Shown here: positions 1-13,200 of the stretch, one piece after another
How positions within the stretch are numbered: the first letter of the stretch is position 1
Layout: each line of letters begins with the position of its first letter
Source: Lingula anatina
Taxonomy: Eukaryota; Brachiopoda; Lingulata; Lingulida; Lingulidae
Length of the DNA stretch: 62,000 nucleotides
Reading direction: 5' to 3'
Assembly (NCBI RefSeq): GCF_001039355.2
Contig: NW_019775718.1
Location: 26,751 to 88,750, forward strand
The notes under the pieces: model-generated
What the model saw: the letters and a program-made list of their open reading frames with translations, nothing else
What the model was told of the DNA's origin: nothing
Databases searched by the model: none
Program-made: the position numbers and the translations under genes

Positions 1-295
1 TTAGGTGAAAATTTTTTGACATCTGAATTGAGGGTATTACTAGTAAATTGATGGATTGTGACCAGCTTGGATTGTTGTACACAGATTACACAGACAGACA
101 TTTAGTCTACAAATTCTAATAATCATACTGAACCATTTCACTGGAAAACTTATGAAAACATAACAATGAAATATGAAATATTTCCTTTTCAAATAACTCA
201 CAATTTCAAACCTCCAAAATACAAAGTCAAATAACACACTTCTGACATGGTATATACAAACTATTTCATAAATGAGAAAATATATATATACCAAC

Positions 296-3200
296 CCGCT
301 GCGTCTGCTTTCAACTGACTTTGGAGAAGGCGTACTTGTGGCAGATATCTCCAGCTCTTCTATCCTTGGTAATGCTACAGTTATTCCTTTATGACCAGGT
401 TGTAATGTCTGCTGCAAAAGATAATGGGGTACTTTTTAAACATTTTAAAACACTGAAGGTGAAAATAAAGTGTTATACTACACATATTATCTCTCATGAA
501 ATGAACAAGCACTTATTTAGCCGATTGGCTTCCTACTTCAGAAAGAAAAAGTCATGCACACATTGATAAACAAATATCTTTAAACAACATCTTGTCAATG
601 GAACTTGTTTTCCCTTTTTTTAAAATTATCTATTCTTACCTGAGGCTGCACAGAGTAGGTAGGTGTTTGCAGTGTGTTTCTAGCACTCTCTGTTGGTATA
701 GGGGATATGGGAGGAGATACGGCTGCTCTCTAAAACACAGTAAAAACATGTTAAAAAATAAATCTAACAATTTTGTAATGCTAGCCATGTCACTGAGCAG
801 CTTAAAGTCCACTTAAAATACTGTCTAATGAATCAAGAGGGACTACAGATTAACCTAAATGTAGGAAAATGAAGACGGGGGTGTTTAAAAACTTTTTTTA
901 GAAGAATGTATATTGCCAAATTAGATTTCTAAAATATTTTCTATAACATTAAGTTAAACTAAATACTTACTGTCTGCTGTTGCAATATAACTGCCATTTT
1001 CTGTTGTGCTTCTTTAAGCTGTTTATTTAACTCCTGTATCTGCAAAGATGGATTTTCTTTCTCCATTTTGTCACCATGACCAGCATTTGGTTTCATTGTC
1101 TGTAACAGAAGCAAAACAAATTGTAAAATATTAAAACATGTCTCTTGAATAAAAACGCCTTTGTTGTGCTACATCTTTTCCACATTAATATGCAAGAAAC
1201 TACCCACAGATTAATGTAAAAAACATCATCAACAAAGCCAATCTTATGTAAATCACTCCCTAAAGACTAAGGCTTTTTTAAAACTAGCAAGCATCTTGGT
1301 GCACTCTAGCACTATTTTGTTTGTTTTAGCAAAAATTCTAAAGTTTTCTAAAGCATTCAGTATGAAATTGCTTCTGTGCTAGACAGCTAACCTGGAGATT
1401 GGACTGTTGTCCCTGAGCTGTTGCCTTGTCTAATGTTTGACCATTCTCTTGTAGCTGGCCAGTTGGTGAAAGACCCCTCTGTAGCTGCTGGAGTCTGTCC
1501 TGTGCTTGACTGTGCTGTTCATTCAGTACTGCAACCTAGTGGTGGTACACACATACATTTAAAACAGCACATAAATAGTATTCAAACAATTTAAAAATGC
1601 TGATGATGTTAAATGCATAGGATATCAAAAATTCTTATAAGACCCCACTTGTTCTATTTTCCTACAATCAACTGACACAGAGAAGACCAACAATATTAAA
1701 TGGATCAAACCATATTAAAAAAGGTATACTAAAACAACATTCCATACCTGTTGTGCTATCTGTAAAATTTGTGACTTAAATAGCTTTTCCCTGGACTCCT
1801 CAGTCACTGCAGCCTGCAGGTGCTGAGTGTTGGTGACTTCCTTCAGAGGTTGCCACTGCTGTGTGGACTGTTGAGGCTGTGAGACTGGAAGTGAGGCATA
1901 CTCTGGCATTGAAATATTTTGCTGGGAAAGTGAAGGATTGGGTCCACGCACTGTTGACTGTACTGTCTGCAAAGGCTGCTGTTGTGGCTGATGTCCATGA
2001 GTCTGGTCCAGTGTCACTAGGGGCGCTGGTCTCGGGACAATGACATGGGCTGTGGTGCTGTCAGAGGACCAGGTGGGAAGATTACCAGTCCCTGGCATAG
2101 CACTGTTATATCCTGGAAGTACATACGTCAAGCATGGGTTGAAGTTGCATCCATGGTGTGAGCTATAAATATTATACTTATGACTTACTTTACAACACAA
2201 GATGAGAATTCTGCAATCAAATTGAAAAATTCTACAAAGTTCCACAAAATAAATATTAGAAATTTTGTCAGTGTAAGATGTCATTTTTGGATTCCAGCTT
2301 TTATTACCATAAGAATCCACTCTTGCTGAGGTTGCTGCTGTAGATATCACTGGAGGAGCGGGTCTCTTCTGATGTGGACCTGAGCTCAAAACCTCTGTCA
2401 TCTGATTGGCTAGCTCATCAACTGAAGGGGAATCTTCAATAAACAGGGCAGAGAAAAAGGCTTACAGTAAAGTCAACTGATAAAATTCTTCAATAATAAA
2501 GAAGTGTGAAAAAGATGACCATGGCTATGACTGAAGAGAAATGACTGATAGACTATGAAATTTTGCTGAGTACTTGAGTTATTCCTAGTCTTGATCTGAG
2601 AAGTCAATCTGCCTACCCTGTCTATTTTCCGACCTCCTCCTTCCACTGTTTATAGTTGATGGAGTTGATAAATTCATGGGTCTTTTGTTCATCTCTGAAT
2701 ACATGTTCTAGATTGTAAATATAGTAAAGCTTCTAAAATTTTTTTCAGGCAAGAATGACATAAAAAACCTCCTGTTTGTTTATAATAATATATAATCTAT
2801 AATATCTATAATAATATATATCACAAAGTTTTATTTCTGAAAAATGATAACTCTGCTCTAACACCTGCTACATTAAAAAAACTTCATAAGATCGAAAATC
2901 AAAAACTTAATTAGTTCAAAGAACTTGGAAAATCAAACCTTAAGGTAGGTAAACTGCTCATCTGTGTTTTGCTTGTACTTGGCGAATTCTTCTCTTATTT
3001 TGACATTCTCCTCTTGTGTACTGATGATGTCCTAAAATCAGACATGACTTCAAGATTAATTTTGAAAAGAAAAGTGTAACACAACCACAATTTAACCAAA
3101 AATTGTGGAAATAAACACAAAATTTATTATACATGTGATTGGAAATTTACCAATAGAAAGACCTAAAAATAAGAAGACTTTAAAATATATTATCAACATG

Positions 3201-4658
3201 CAAATTTGCACTATAAATACTGTAACTCACTGAAGTTACTGCATCAACTAGCTGGTTTAAATGCTGCACTTCTTGTGACAGCTGCTCTCTAACTGTCATC
3301 TCTGCCGCTAGTTGAATTTCAGTCTTAAAATAGAGTAAATCCTTTTAATATTCTATAGCAGAAGTAACTAAATAGCTCTGATATCATGCCAAATTCATAG
3401 CAAATATAAATAGGATAGCTTTTTTCAACGCGACTTCTATTTCCCATCTGTTTAATTATAAAATATATTCATTATGACTGTTAAGATAATATCAAATTTA
3501 TCAGAATGCTGTAAGAGATTTAGGCAAAATGACTAGTGAGCACTGGCAATACCAATATTTTCCTTTCAGAATAGTGACCCAGTATACCTGTTTAAGATAT
3601 CTAACCAGTCTAGTCACTGCATCTACAATGGCCACTGTGTACCCAGAGAATGTGTCAGTGTACAATCTCTCTGCTGCAGGCTGTCTGCCAGTCTTCTGTT
3701 CATAGTCTGCCAGCTCATTCTCCAGTGATACCAATACCTGCAGTCAAACCAACAGTCACATACCATATCTAACACAGCTGATTTCATAGTTTTTTGTCTA
3801 AAATGATTTTAAACTTCAACCCCAATCTTGTTATGTCCTGGAATTTGTTACTGGCAATTTATTTCAATCAAAATAAATATAAAATGGTAAAAGATTTTAT
3901 GCAAACCAGCAGTATGAAGGTAATCCTTAAACCCTTGTTATTTGTGCTGTCATGTTACTATAATTGCATTAAAACTTAAATTTGAACTATTTCATGTCAA
4001 GGAAAATTCTTATTCATATAACCTTTGGTTTTCAGTTCACCTAAATACATTACACTGACCTGCTTAAGTGCTGTGATATTTGTCAGTCCTGATACATTCA
4101 GAGGGGACTGGGACTTGTTCATCCTATTTTTGCTTCTCTTAGCTTTTTCTGTTCCATTGATAGCGCCCGAGCTATCACCAGTATTTTTGGGTGTATACAC
4201 TGCCTTATCTCCAGTTGGCAGTGAGTGTGATGGCCCACCAGATGGGGCAGGAACTGTAGAAACTTATAGTTATATTTAGTCAATTTTTAAAATTTCACAT
4301 TAAAAAAATTAATAAATCAATAAATTTAATAAATCAATCAATTTTTTTAATTAAAAATTAATAACACAGTAAATCTATATGTTTCTTTTAAAAAGCAACA
4401 CCTTTTCAAAGTTTGAATAAACTAGAAGGTTAAAAAAGCTCTTTTTTTTTCAAAAATCACGAGAAAAAATTTCACCTGCTTTTTTTCCTTGGACAAATGT
4501 ACTGGATGCTTGGCCTTGCTGCACAGACAGTGGCGCTGCAGTGACTTGACTTCCCTGGATAGTACTCAGCTCTTGAGGATCAGCCCTCTCCTTCTCAAGA
4601 AAATGTCTAAACCTGTCCAAGTCAATCTGAGGTTGGTATTGCAAGTCTGTGCTTTCTT
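296..4658 (-). CDS. SPICE1: SPICE1 downstream exons, second copy (block A)
   Basis: Twelve exons on the minus strand repeat those of the main SPICE1 model with the same lengths and phases: 4476-4658, 4060-4253, 3588-3737, 3231-3323, 2939-3031, 2617-2707, 2308-2433, 1748-2112, 1392-1535, 971-1099, 640-729 and 296-411. All splice sites are intact GT-AG. They encode the middle and C-terminal coiled coils, including the conserved stretch ELADYEQKTGRQPAAERLY. No start-codon exon accompanies them, so this is either the other allele placed in tandem or a partial segmental duplicate. The exon at 296-411 ends in a CGG codon before its donor where the other copy has CAG. The remaining C-terminal exons and the stop codon are not in the window. 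Confidence 0.88.
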
Positions 4659-4757
4659 CTACAAAAATCGATATAAAATGCTCTTAACAAACACTATTTA
4701 AAAAAGTCAAATGGCCTAGGACTTGAACTTCTGCCACAATAAAATAAACAACCATAA

Positions 4758-5020
4758 GCATTTTGCTTCGAGTATTTGGCATGATTATGATAAAGCTGTC
4801 GAAGCTGCTCTGCAACAACTATCCTGGTCCTCAAGTTGTATGTTACAGACCTCTTTTGCTGTTTCTTGCCCCTAGAGTAACGTACTTTCATGTCCTGCAA
4901 ATTACTGTCAATGATCTTGATCTGAGCCAAAGCTTTGAAGAACTTGATTTCTGTTTCAAAGTACTGGACAGGTAGTGTGTCAAGTGGAATCACTGACAAT
5001 GCAGAGTTCTTGTTGTCCAT
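4758..5020 (-). pseudogene. Histone-type small gene, copy A-minus, 3' truncated
   Basis: The reading frame starts at 5020 with MDNKNSALSVIPLDTLP and follows the 103-residue family through HAKYSKQ. It then runs into unrelated sequence (stop near 4694). About 300 bases present in the sister copy (11785-12084) are missing here, which removes the last 17 or so codons, the stop, the histone-type stem-loop and the downstream element. The promoter is intact. Because the sister copy in block B is complete, this may be a deletion allele or an assembly error rather than a fixed pseudogene. Confidence 0.75.
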
Positions 5021-5070
5021 ACTATCTGATGAGGTACAAGGTATTTGCTGTGTTCTTACTGATGATCAGA

Positions 5071-5175
5071 GAATGAGTAAGGAAAGGAGGAGAATCCAGC
5101 CTTATATATACAACTAGCTTCAAGAAATAACACCTGGTGCCATCCCAGGGGAAAATCTTGGTTGCTATGGAGATA
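5071..5175 (-). promoter_or_regulatory. Promoter of small-gene copy A-minus
   Basis: Read on the minus strand: an RFX-like X-box GGTTGCTATGGAGA (5160-5173), a TCCCCTGGGA palindrome, a CACCTGGTG block, a TATATATAAG TATA box (5102-5110) and the cap motif TCATTC (5071-5076) about 50 bases before the start codon. The same order is seen in every copy of the family. Factor assignment is inferred from motif resemblance. Confidence 0.65.
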
Positions 5176-6600
5176 GAGTAGGTGTTACAAGTACTGAGTA
5201 GTTCACCTTAGGAGATGATAATCATCAGTAGTTAACAGGTAAATTGCATAAATGAGTGCTTAATAACCCATGCAGGGGTGGATTAACCTCTCCTTAGCCC
5301 AATTACTTCTTCAGTTAACTATCAGAGGTCAATAAGTTACTCCATGAACCAATTACTTTTTCAAATTAATATATCAGCTATTAACCAACAGTGTGATTGC
5401 TTTTTACCAGTTAAAACATTATCGGAGTGCATTCAAATTTATTTTCAACTTATATCAATCAATGGTAAATCATCAGTCATGACTTTCTGTGAAGGCTAAG
5501 TAATGACTTTCTTAGCCATAGTCAAAATACTGAAGTTGATAATGTCTATAATTTATGTGCAAGTTTGGCTCATTTGCTTGGTAATAGATAATGTACACAG
5601 ATACCTTGAGGAAAGGTTTTCATTGCATGATTAATCAACAATAAATCATTTCAATTTTGAAATTTGTCGTTCCCTTCTTTGTCCAAAAGTCGACACTGCA
5701 AAAGTTTAGATAAATGATAACTTGGAAGCGTATTATAATTGATGTTTCGCTTAACCTAAATATTATGAAAATATTTGTCCACAATGTATCATAATGTTGT
5801 TCAATGTCATTTTATTTTTAAGGAGGACATTTCTCTAAGTCCCAAAAATATGTAAACTTTATTTTGATATTCAATACAGTACCTCACATCCAGTCCAGAA
5901 AAGAAATGTGCAATTGAATGATTAAAAGGGCGAAGTAACTCTAATGTTAACTGCTGATGGATGAAAATATTATAATATTAGATAGGGCAAAGCATGGATA
6001 TGCCAGTCTTTATTTATAATATTGATCTTAATATACTGTTGAACATTTTTACATTAAATTTATTTTGCAAAACATGAACTCAGTAAGTCAAATTAGGTAT
6101 AAAATTTGTACTATTTTCGAAAGGTCTTCCAGCTTTTACAAAATTGTATAATTGTTACTTGCATTTGTTCTATATAACTGTGTAACTGCTAATGCTACAA
6201 GACAGCTGGGTCTTGAAATGACAAAAAATGACTTTGGTAGAGATTAAAATGTGGATAGTATATCTTTAAAATGTCTACCTAAGATTATTCAAACCACAAG
6301 TTAATAAGGAGCTGTGACCATTGCATAGTTTGGATAAAAATTAGCAGTTAACAGGCCAAATCTTGCCCAAGGCCCGAAGGATGCTGCCAATTACCTGGGG
6401 ACTTTCCTTAATATTGAGAATCGTAGAATTGCAGATCTGATATCAGATCCTACTTAACCTCTGGTTCTAAATTCAAATTGTAGATTAGTTAATTACCTGG
6501 TTACTACTTGTAACAGTCCAAATTAGTCCTCAGAGTAGTCATTAACTCATTAATTTCTGATTATTATTATCTCCTCAGGTCAACCAGTTATACTCAGTGA
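5176..6600. other. Head-to-head spacer between copies A-minus and A-plus
   Basis: This is AT-rich sequence with no convincing gene. Its two ends carry the inverted, conserved upstream region of the small-gene promoters (for example GATGATAATCATC near 5215 and its inverse near 6561, and the TTAACTCATTAA blocks). The centre (about 5400-6250) has no recognised feature. The same spacer recurs at 12510-13930. Confidence 0.6.
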
Positions 6601-6611
6601 CACCTACTCTA

Positions 6612-6731
6612 TTTCCATAGCAACCAAGACTTTTCCCTGGGAAGGCACCAGGTGTCATTTCTTGAGGCTAGATCAGTACTAGTAGCTTTGGGGGATATAT
6701 AAAGCTGGATTCCCTCTTTCCACACTTATTC
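6612..6731 (+). promoter_or_regulatory. Promoter of small-gene copy A-plus
   Basis: X-box-like TTTCCATAGCAACC at 6612-6625, the CACCAGGTGTCATTT block, TATATAAAG at 6696-6704 and cap motif TTATTC at 6726-6731 (one base off the TCATTC of the other copies). Spacing matches the other promoters. Confidence 0.65.
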
Positions 6732-6781
6732 TCTGACCATCATTATGAGAGCACCAAATACATTGTAACTCAAAAGAAAGG

Positions 6782-6992
6782 ATGGAAAGCAAGAACTCTG
6801 TGCTGTCAGGGATCCCACTTGACACACTACCTGCCCTGTACTTTGAAACAGAAACCAAGTTCTTCAAAGCTTTGGCTCAGATCAAGCTCATTGACAGTAA
6901 ATTGCAGGACATGAAAGTGCGCTACCTCAGGGGCAAGAAACTGAAGAAAAAGTCTTTAACTTACACCTTGAAGACAAGGATAGTTGTGGCAG
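6782..6992 (+). CDS. Histone-type small gene, copy A-plus, partial at gap
   Basis: The frame starts MESKNSVLSGIPLDTLP and matches the 103-residue family for 70 residues until the N at 6993, where the sequence jumps to the start of block B. The missing third and the 3' stem-loop are most easily explained by the assembly join. One residue differs from the sister copies (RYLRGKK instead of RYSRGKK). Function as for the complete copies: unknown. Confidence 0.7.
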
Positions 6993-6993
6993 N
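6993..6993. other. Single N at the join of blocks A and B
   Basis: An ambiguous base lies exactly where copy A-plus is cut and where the sequence restarts with bases equivalent to window position 2. This is a typical place-holder for a contig join. Confidence 0.9.
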
Positions 6994-7293
6994 TAAGGTG
7001 AAAATTTTTTGACATCTGAATTGAGGGTATTACTAGTAAATTGATGGATTGTGACCAGCTTGGATTGTTGTACACGGATTACACAGACAGACATTTAGTC
7101 TACAAATTCTAATAATCATACTGAACCATTTCACTGGAAAACTTATGAAAACATAACAGTGAAACATGAAATATTTCCTTTTCAAATAACTCACAATTTC
7201 AAACCTCCATAATACAAAGTCAAATAACACACTTCTGACGTGGTATATACAAACTATTTTATTTCATAAATGAGAAAATATATATATACCAAC

Positions 7294-10200
7294 CTGCTGC
7301 GTCTGCTTTCAACTGACTTTGGAGAAGGCGTACTTGTGGCAGATATCTCCAGCTCTTCTATCCTTGGTAATGCTACAGTTATTCCTTTATGACCAGGTTG
7401 TAATGTCTGCTGCAAAAGATAATGGGGTACTTTTTAAACATTTTAAAACACTGAAGGTGAAAATAAAGTGTTATACTACACATATTATCTCTCATGAAAT
7501 GAACAAACACTTATTATTTATTGCAGTTATTTAGCCGATTGGCTTCCTACTTCAGAAAGAAAAAATCATGCACACATTGATAAACAAATATCTTTAAACA
7601 ACATCTTGTCAATGGAACTTGTTTTCCCTTTTTTTTAAATTATCTATTCTTACCTGAGGCTGCACAGAGTAAGTAGGTGTTTGCAGTGTGTTCCTAGCAC
7701 TCTCTGTTGGTATAGGGGATATGGGAGGAGATACGGCTGCTCTCTAAAACACAGTAAAAACATGTTAAAAAATAAATCTAACAATTTTGTAATGCTAGCC
7801 ATGTCACTGAGCAGCTTTAAGTCCACTTAAAATACTGTCTAATGAATCAAGAGGGACTACAGATTAACCTAAATGTAGGAAAATGAAGACTGGGGTGTTT
7901 AAAAACTTTTTTTAGAAGAATGTATATTGCCAAATTAGATTTCTAAAATATTTTCTATTAACATTAAGTTAAACTAAATACTTACTGTCTGCTGTTGCAA
8001 TATAACTGCCATTTTCTGTTGTGCTTCTTTAAGCTGTTTATTTAACTCCTGTATCTGCAAAGATGGATTTTCTTTCTCCATTTTGTCACCATGACCAGCA
8101 TTTGGTTTCATTGTCTGTAACAGAAGCAAAACAAATTGTAAAATGTTAAAACATGTCTCTTGAATAAAAACGCCTTTGTTGTGCTACATCTTTTCCACAT
8201 TAATATGCAAGAACCTACCCACAGATTCATGTAAAAAACATCATCAACAAAGCCAATCTTATGTAAATCACTCCCTAAAGACTAAGGCTTTTTTAAAACT
8301 AGCAAGCATCTTGGTGCACTCTTGCACTTCTTTGTTTGTTTTAGCAAAAATTCTTAAGTTTTCTAAAGCATTCAGTATGAAATTGCTTCTGTGCTAGACA
8401 GCTTACCTGGAGATTAGACTGTTGTCCCTGAGCTGTTGCCTTGTCTAATGTTTGACCATTCTCTTGTAGCTGGCCAGTTGGTGAAAGACCCCTCTGTAGC
8501 TGCTGGAGTCTGTCCTGTGCTTGGCTGTGCTGTTCATTCAGCACTGCAACCTAGTGGTGGTACACACATACATTTAAAACAGCACATAAATAGTATTCAA
8601 ACAATTTAAAAATGCTGATGATGTCAAATGCATTGGATATAAAAAATTCTTATAAGTCCCCACTTGTTCTATTTTCCTACAATCAACTGACACAGAGAAG
8701 ACCAACAATATTAAATGAATCAAACCATATTAAATAAGGTATACTTCAACAACATTCCATACCTGTTGTGCTATTTGTAAAATTTGTGACTTAAATAGCT
8801 TTTCCCTGGACTCCTCAGTCACTGCAGCCTGCAGGTGCTGAGTGTTGGTGACTTCCTTCAGAGGCCGCCACTGCTGTGTGGACTGTTGAGGCTGTGAGAC
8901 TGGAAGTGAGGCATACTCTGGCATTGAAATATTTTGCTGGGAAAGGGAAGGACTGGGTCCACGCACTGTTGACTGTACTGTCTGCAAAGGCTGTTGTTGT
9001 GGCTGATGTCCATGAGTATGGTCCAGCGTCACTAGGGGCGCTGGTCTCGGGACAATGACGTGGGCTGTGGTGCTGTCAGAGGACCAGGTGGGAAGATTAC
9101 CAGTCCCTGGCATAGCACTGTTATATCCTGGAAGTACATACGTCAAGCATGGGTTGAAGTTGCATCCATGGTGTGAGCTATAAATATTATACTTATGACT
9201 TACTTTACAACACAAGATGAGAATTCTGCAATCAAATTGAAAAATTCTACAAAGTTCCACAAAATAAATATTAGAAATTTTGTCAGTGTAAGATGTCATT
9301 TTTGGATTCCAGCTTTTATTACCATAAGAATCCACTCTTGCTGTGGTTGCTGCTGTAGATATCACTGGAGGAGCGGGTCTCTTCTGATGTGGCCCTGAAC
9401 TCAAAACCTCTGTCATCTGATTGGCTAGCTCATCAACTGAAGGGGAATCTTCAATAAACAGGGCAGAGAAAAAGGCTTACAGTAAAGTCAACTGATAAAA
9501 TTCTTCAATAATAAAGAAGTGTGAAAAAGATGACCATGGCTATGACTGAAGAGAAATGACTGATAGACCATGAAATTTTGCTGAGTACTTGAGTTATTCC
9601 TAGTCTTGATCTGAGAAGTCAATCTGCCTACCCTGTCTATTTTCCGACCTCCTCCTTCCACTGTTTACAGTTGATGGAGTTGATAAATTCATGGGTCTTT
9701 TGTTCATCTCTGAATACATGTTCTAGATCGTAAATATAGTAAAGCTTCTTAAATTTATTTCAGGCAAGAATGACATAAAAAAACTCCTGTTTGTTTATAA
9801 TAATATATAATCTATAATATCTATAATAATATATATCACAAAGTTTTATTTCTGAAAAATGATAACTCTGCTTTAACACCTGCTACATTAAAAAAAACTT
9901 CATAAGATCGAAAATCAAAAACTTAATTAGTTCAAAGAACTTGGAAAATCAAACCTTAAGATAGTTAAACTGCTCATCTGTGTTTTGCTTGTACTTGGCG
10001 AATTCTTCTCTTATTTTGACATTCTCCTCTTGTGTACTGATGATGTCCTAAAATCAGACATGACTTCAAGATTAATTTTGAAAAGAAAAGTGTAACACAA
10101 CCACAATTTAACCAAAAATTGTGGAAATAAACACAAAATTTATTATACATGTGATTGGAAATTTACCAATAGAAAGACTTAAAAATAAGAAGACTTTAAA

Positions 10201-13200
10201 ATATATTATCAACATGCAAATTTGCACTATAAATACTGTAACTCACTGAAGTTACTGCATCAACTAGCTGGTTTAAATGCTGCACTTCTTGTGACAGCTG
10301 CTCTCTAACTGTCATCTCTGCGGCTAGTTGGATTTCAGTCTTAAAATAGAGTAAATCCTTTAATATTCTATAGCAGAAGTAACTAAATAGCTCTGATATC
10401 ATGCCAAATTCATAGCAAATATAAACAGGATAGCTTTTTTTAACGGGACTTTTTTCCATCTGTTTAATTATAAAATATATTCATTATGACTGTTAACATA
10501 ATATCAAATTAATCAGAATGCTGTAAGAGATTTAGGCAAAATGACTAGTGAGCACTGGCAATACCAATATTTTCCTTTCAGAATAGTGACCCAGTATACC
10601 TGTTTGAGATATCTAACCAGTCTTGTCACTGCATCTACAATGGCCACTGTGTACCCAGAGAATGTGTCAGTGTACAATCTCTCTGCTGCAGGCTGTCTGC
10701 CAGTCTTCTGTTCATAGTCTGCCAGCTCATTCTCCAGTGATACCAATACCTGCAGTCAAACCAACAGTCACATACCATATCTAACACAGCTGATTTCATA
10801 GTTTTTTGTCCAAAATGATTTTAAACTTCAACCCCAATCTTGTTATGTCGTGGAATTTGTTACTGGCAATTTATTTCAATCAAAATAAATATAAAATGGT
10901 AAAAGATTTTATGCAAACCAGCAGTATGAAGGTAATCCTTAAACCCTTGTTATTTGTGCTGTCATGTTACTATAATTGCATTTAAACTTATCACAAGCTT
11001 CAATCTACTTAAATTTGAACTATTTCATGTCAAGGAAAATTCTTATTCATACAACCTTGGTTTTCAGTTCACCTTAACAATACATTACACTGACCTGCTT
11101 AAGTGCTGTGATATTTGTCAGTCCTGATACATTCAGAGGGGACTGGGACTTGTTCATCCTACTTTTGCTTCTCTTAGCTTTTTCTGTTCCATTGATAGCG
11201 CCCGAGCTATCACCAGTATTTTTGGGTGTATACACTGCCTTATCTCCAGTTGGCAGTGAGAGTGATGGCCCACCAGATGGGGCAGGAACTGTAGAAACTT
11301 ATATTTAGTCAATTTTTAAAATTTCACATTAAAAAAATTAATAAATCAATAAATTTAATAAATCAAACAATTTTTTTAATTTAAAATTAATAACACAATA
11401 AATCTATATGTTTGTTTTAAAAAGCAACACCTTTTCAAAGTTTGAATAAACTAGAAGGTTAAAAAAGTTCTTTTTTTTTCAAAAATCACGAGAAAAAATT
11501 TTACCTGCTTTTTTTCCTTGGACGAATGTACTGGATGCTTGGCCTTGCTGCACAGACAGTGGCGCTGCAGTGACTTGACTTCCCTGGATAGTACTCAGCT
11601 CTTGAGGATCAGCCCTCTCCTTCTCAAGAAAATGTCTAAACCTGTCCAAGTCAATCTGAGGTTGGTATTGCAAGTCTGTGCTTTCTTCTACAAAAATCGA
11701 TATAAAATGCTCTTAACAAACACTATTTAAAAAAGTCAAATGGCCTAGGACTTGAACTTCTGCCACAATAAAATAAACAACCATCAACCCATATAATTAA
11801 TGAAAGGTTAAAATATCCTTTAAATTAATTGCCCCTGAGGGGTTTTATAGTAAAAAAAAAATATAAAGTAAAACATAAAGGAGAGCAATATATATTAATA
11901 AGCAATAGAAAGAAAGTAAACTGTCCTTTTAAAAGGTTTTTCACTTTTAAAACTTTTCTTTTTTAAAAAAATAAAACCACATATGGTATAGCTTTTCTGG
12001 ATCAGTTTAGTGGCCCTGAAAAGGGCCTTTTTAGCAGAATACTACTGAGGGCAATAGATTCTGGGCTGGGTTTGCAATAGCATCTCCAGCATTTTTTGCT
12101 TTGAATATTTGGCATGATTATGATAAAGCTGTCGAAGCTGCTCTGCAACAACTATCCTGGTCCTCAAGTTGTATGTTACAGACCTCTTTTGCTGTTTCTT
12201 GCCCCTAGAGTAACGTACTTTCATGTCCTGCAAATTACTGTCAATGATCTTGATCTGAGCCAAAGCTTTGAAGAACTTGATTTCTGTTTCAAAGTACTGG
12301 ACAGGTAGTGTGTCAAGTGGAATCACTGACAATGCAGAGTTCTTGTTGTCCATACTATCTGATGAGGTACAAGGTATTTGCTGTGTTCTTACTGATGATC
12401 AGAGAATGAGTAAGGAAAGGAGGAGAATCCAGCTTTATATATACAGCTAGCTTCAAGAAATAACACCTGGTGCCATCCCAGGGGAAAATCTTGGTTGCTA
12501 TGGAGATAGAGTAGGTGTCACAAGTACTGAGTAGTTCACCTAAGGAGATGATAATCATCAGTAGTTAACAGGTAAATTGCATTAATGAGTGCTTAATAAC
12601 CCATGCAAGGATGGATTAACCTCTCCTTAGCCCAATTACTCCCTTCAGTTAACTATCAGAGGTCAATAAGTTACTCCATGAACCAATTACTTTTTCAAAT
12701 AAATATATCAGCTATTAACCAACAGTGTGATTGCTTTTTACCAGTTAAAACAGTGCATTCAAATTTATTTTCAACTTATATCAATCAATGGTAAATCATC
12801 AGTCATGACTTTCTGTGAAGGCTAAATAATGACTTTCTTAGCCATAGTCAAAATACTGAAGTTGATAATATCTATAATTTATGTGCAAGTTTGGCTCATT
12901 TGCTTGGTAACAGATAATGTACACAGATACCTTGAGGAAAGGTTTTCATTGCATGATTAATCAACAATAAATCATTTCAATTTTGAAATTTGTCGCTCCC
13001 TTCTTTGTCCAAAAGTCGACACTGCAAAAGTTTAGATAAATGATAACTTAGTAGAGTATTATAATTGATGTTTTGCTAAACCTAAATATTATGAAAATAT
13101 TTGTCCACAATGTATCATAATGTTGTTCAATGTCATTTTACTTTTAAGGAGGACATTTCTCTAAGTCCCAAAAATATGTAAACTTTATTTTGATATTCAA

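Larger units (their letters stand above)
1..6992. repeat. Duplicated block, copy A
   Basis: This block repeats, with scattered base differences and small indels, as 6994 to about 14330. The first bases of the window correspond to the first bases after the N at 6993. It holds twelve SPICE1 exons (minus), one truncated minus-strand copy of the histone-type small gene, and the 5' two thirds of a plus-strand copy. One difference is a loss of about 300 bases near 4756 relative to 11785-12084. Near-identity extends through introns as well as exons, so the copies are recent or allelic. Confidence is high for the repeat and moderate for an assembly (haplotype) origin. Confidence 0.95.

Noticed and set aside
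40-417. 125-residue minus-strand frame
   Set aside because: Its first part is the SPICE1 exon 296-411; the rest is read-through into intron.
1861-2043. Plus-strand frames opposite SPICE1 exons
   Set aside because: Antisense shadows of real exons.
1715-2401. A 228-residue continuous minus-strand frame (and its twin at 8730-9416)
   Set aside because: It is two SPICE1 exons plus the open intron between them; donor and acceptor sites and phase support splicing.
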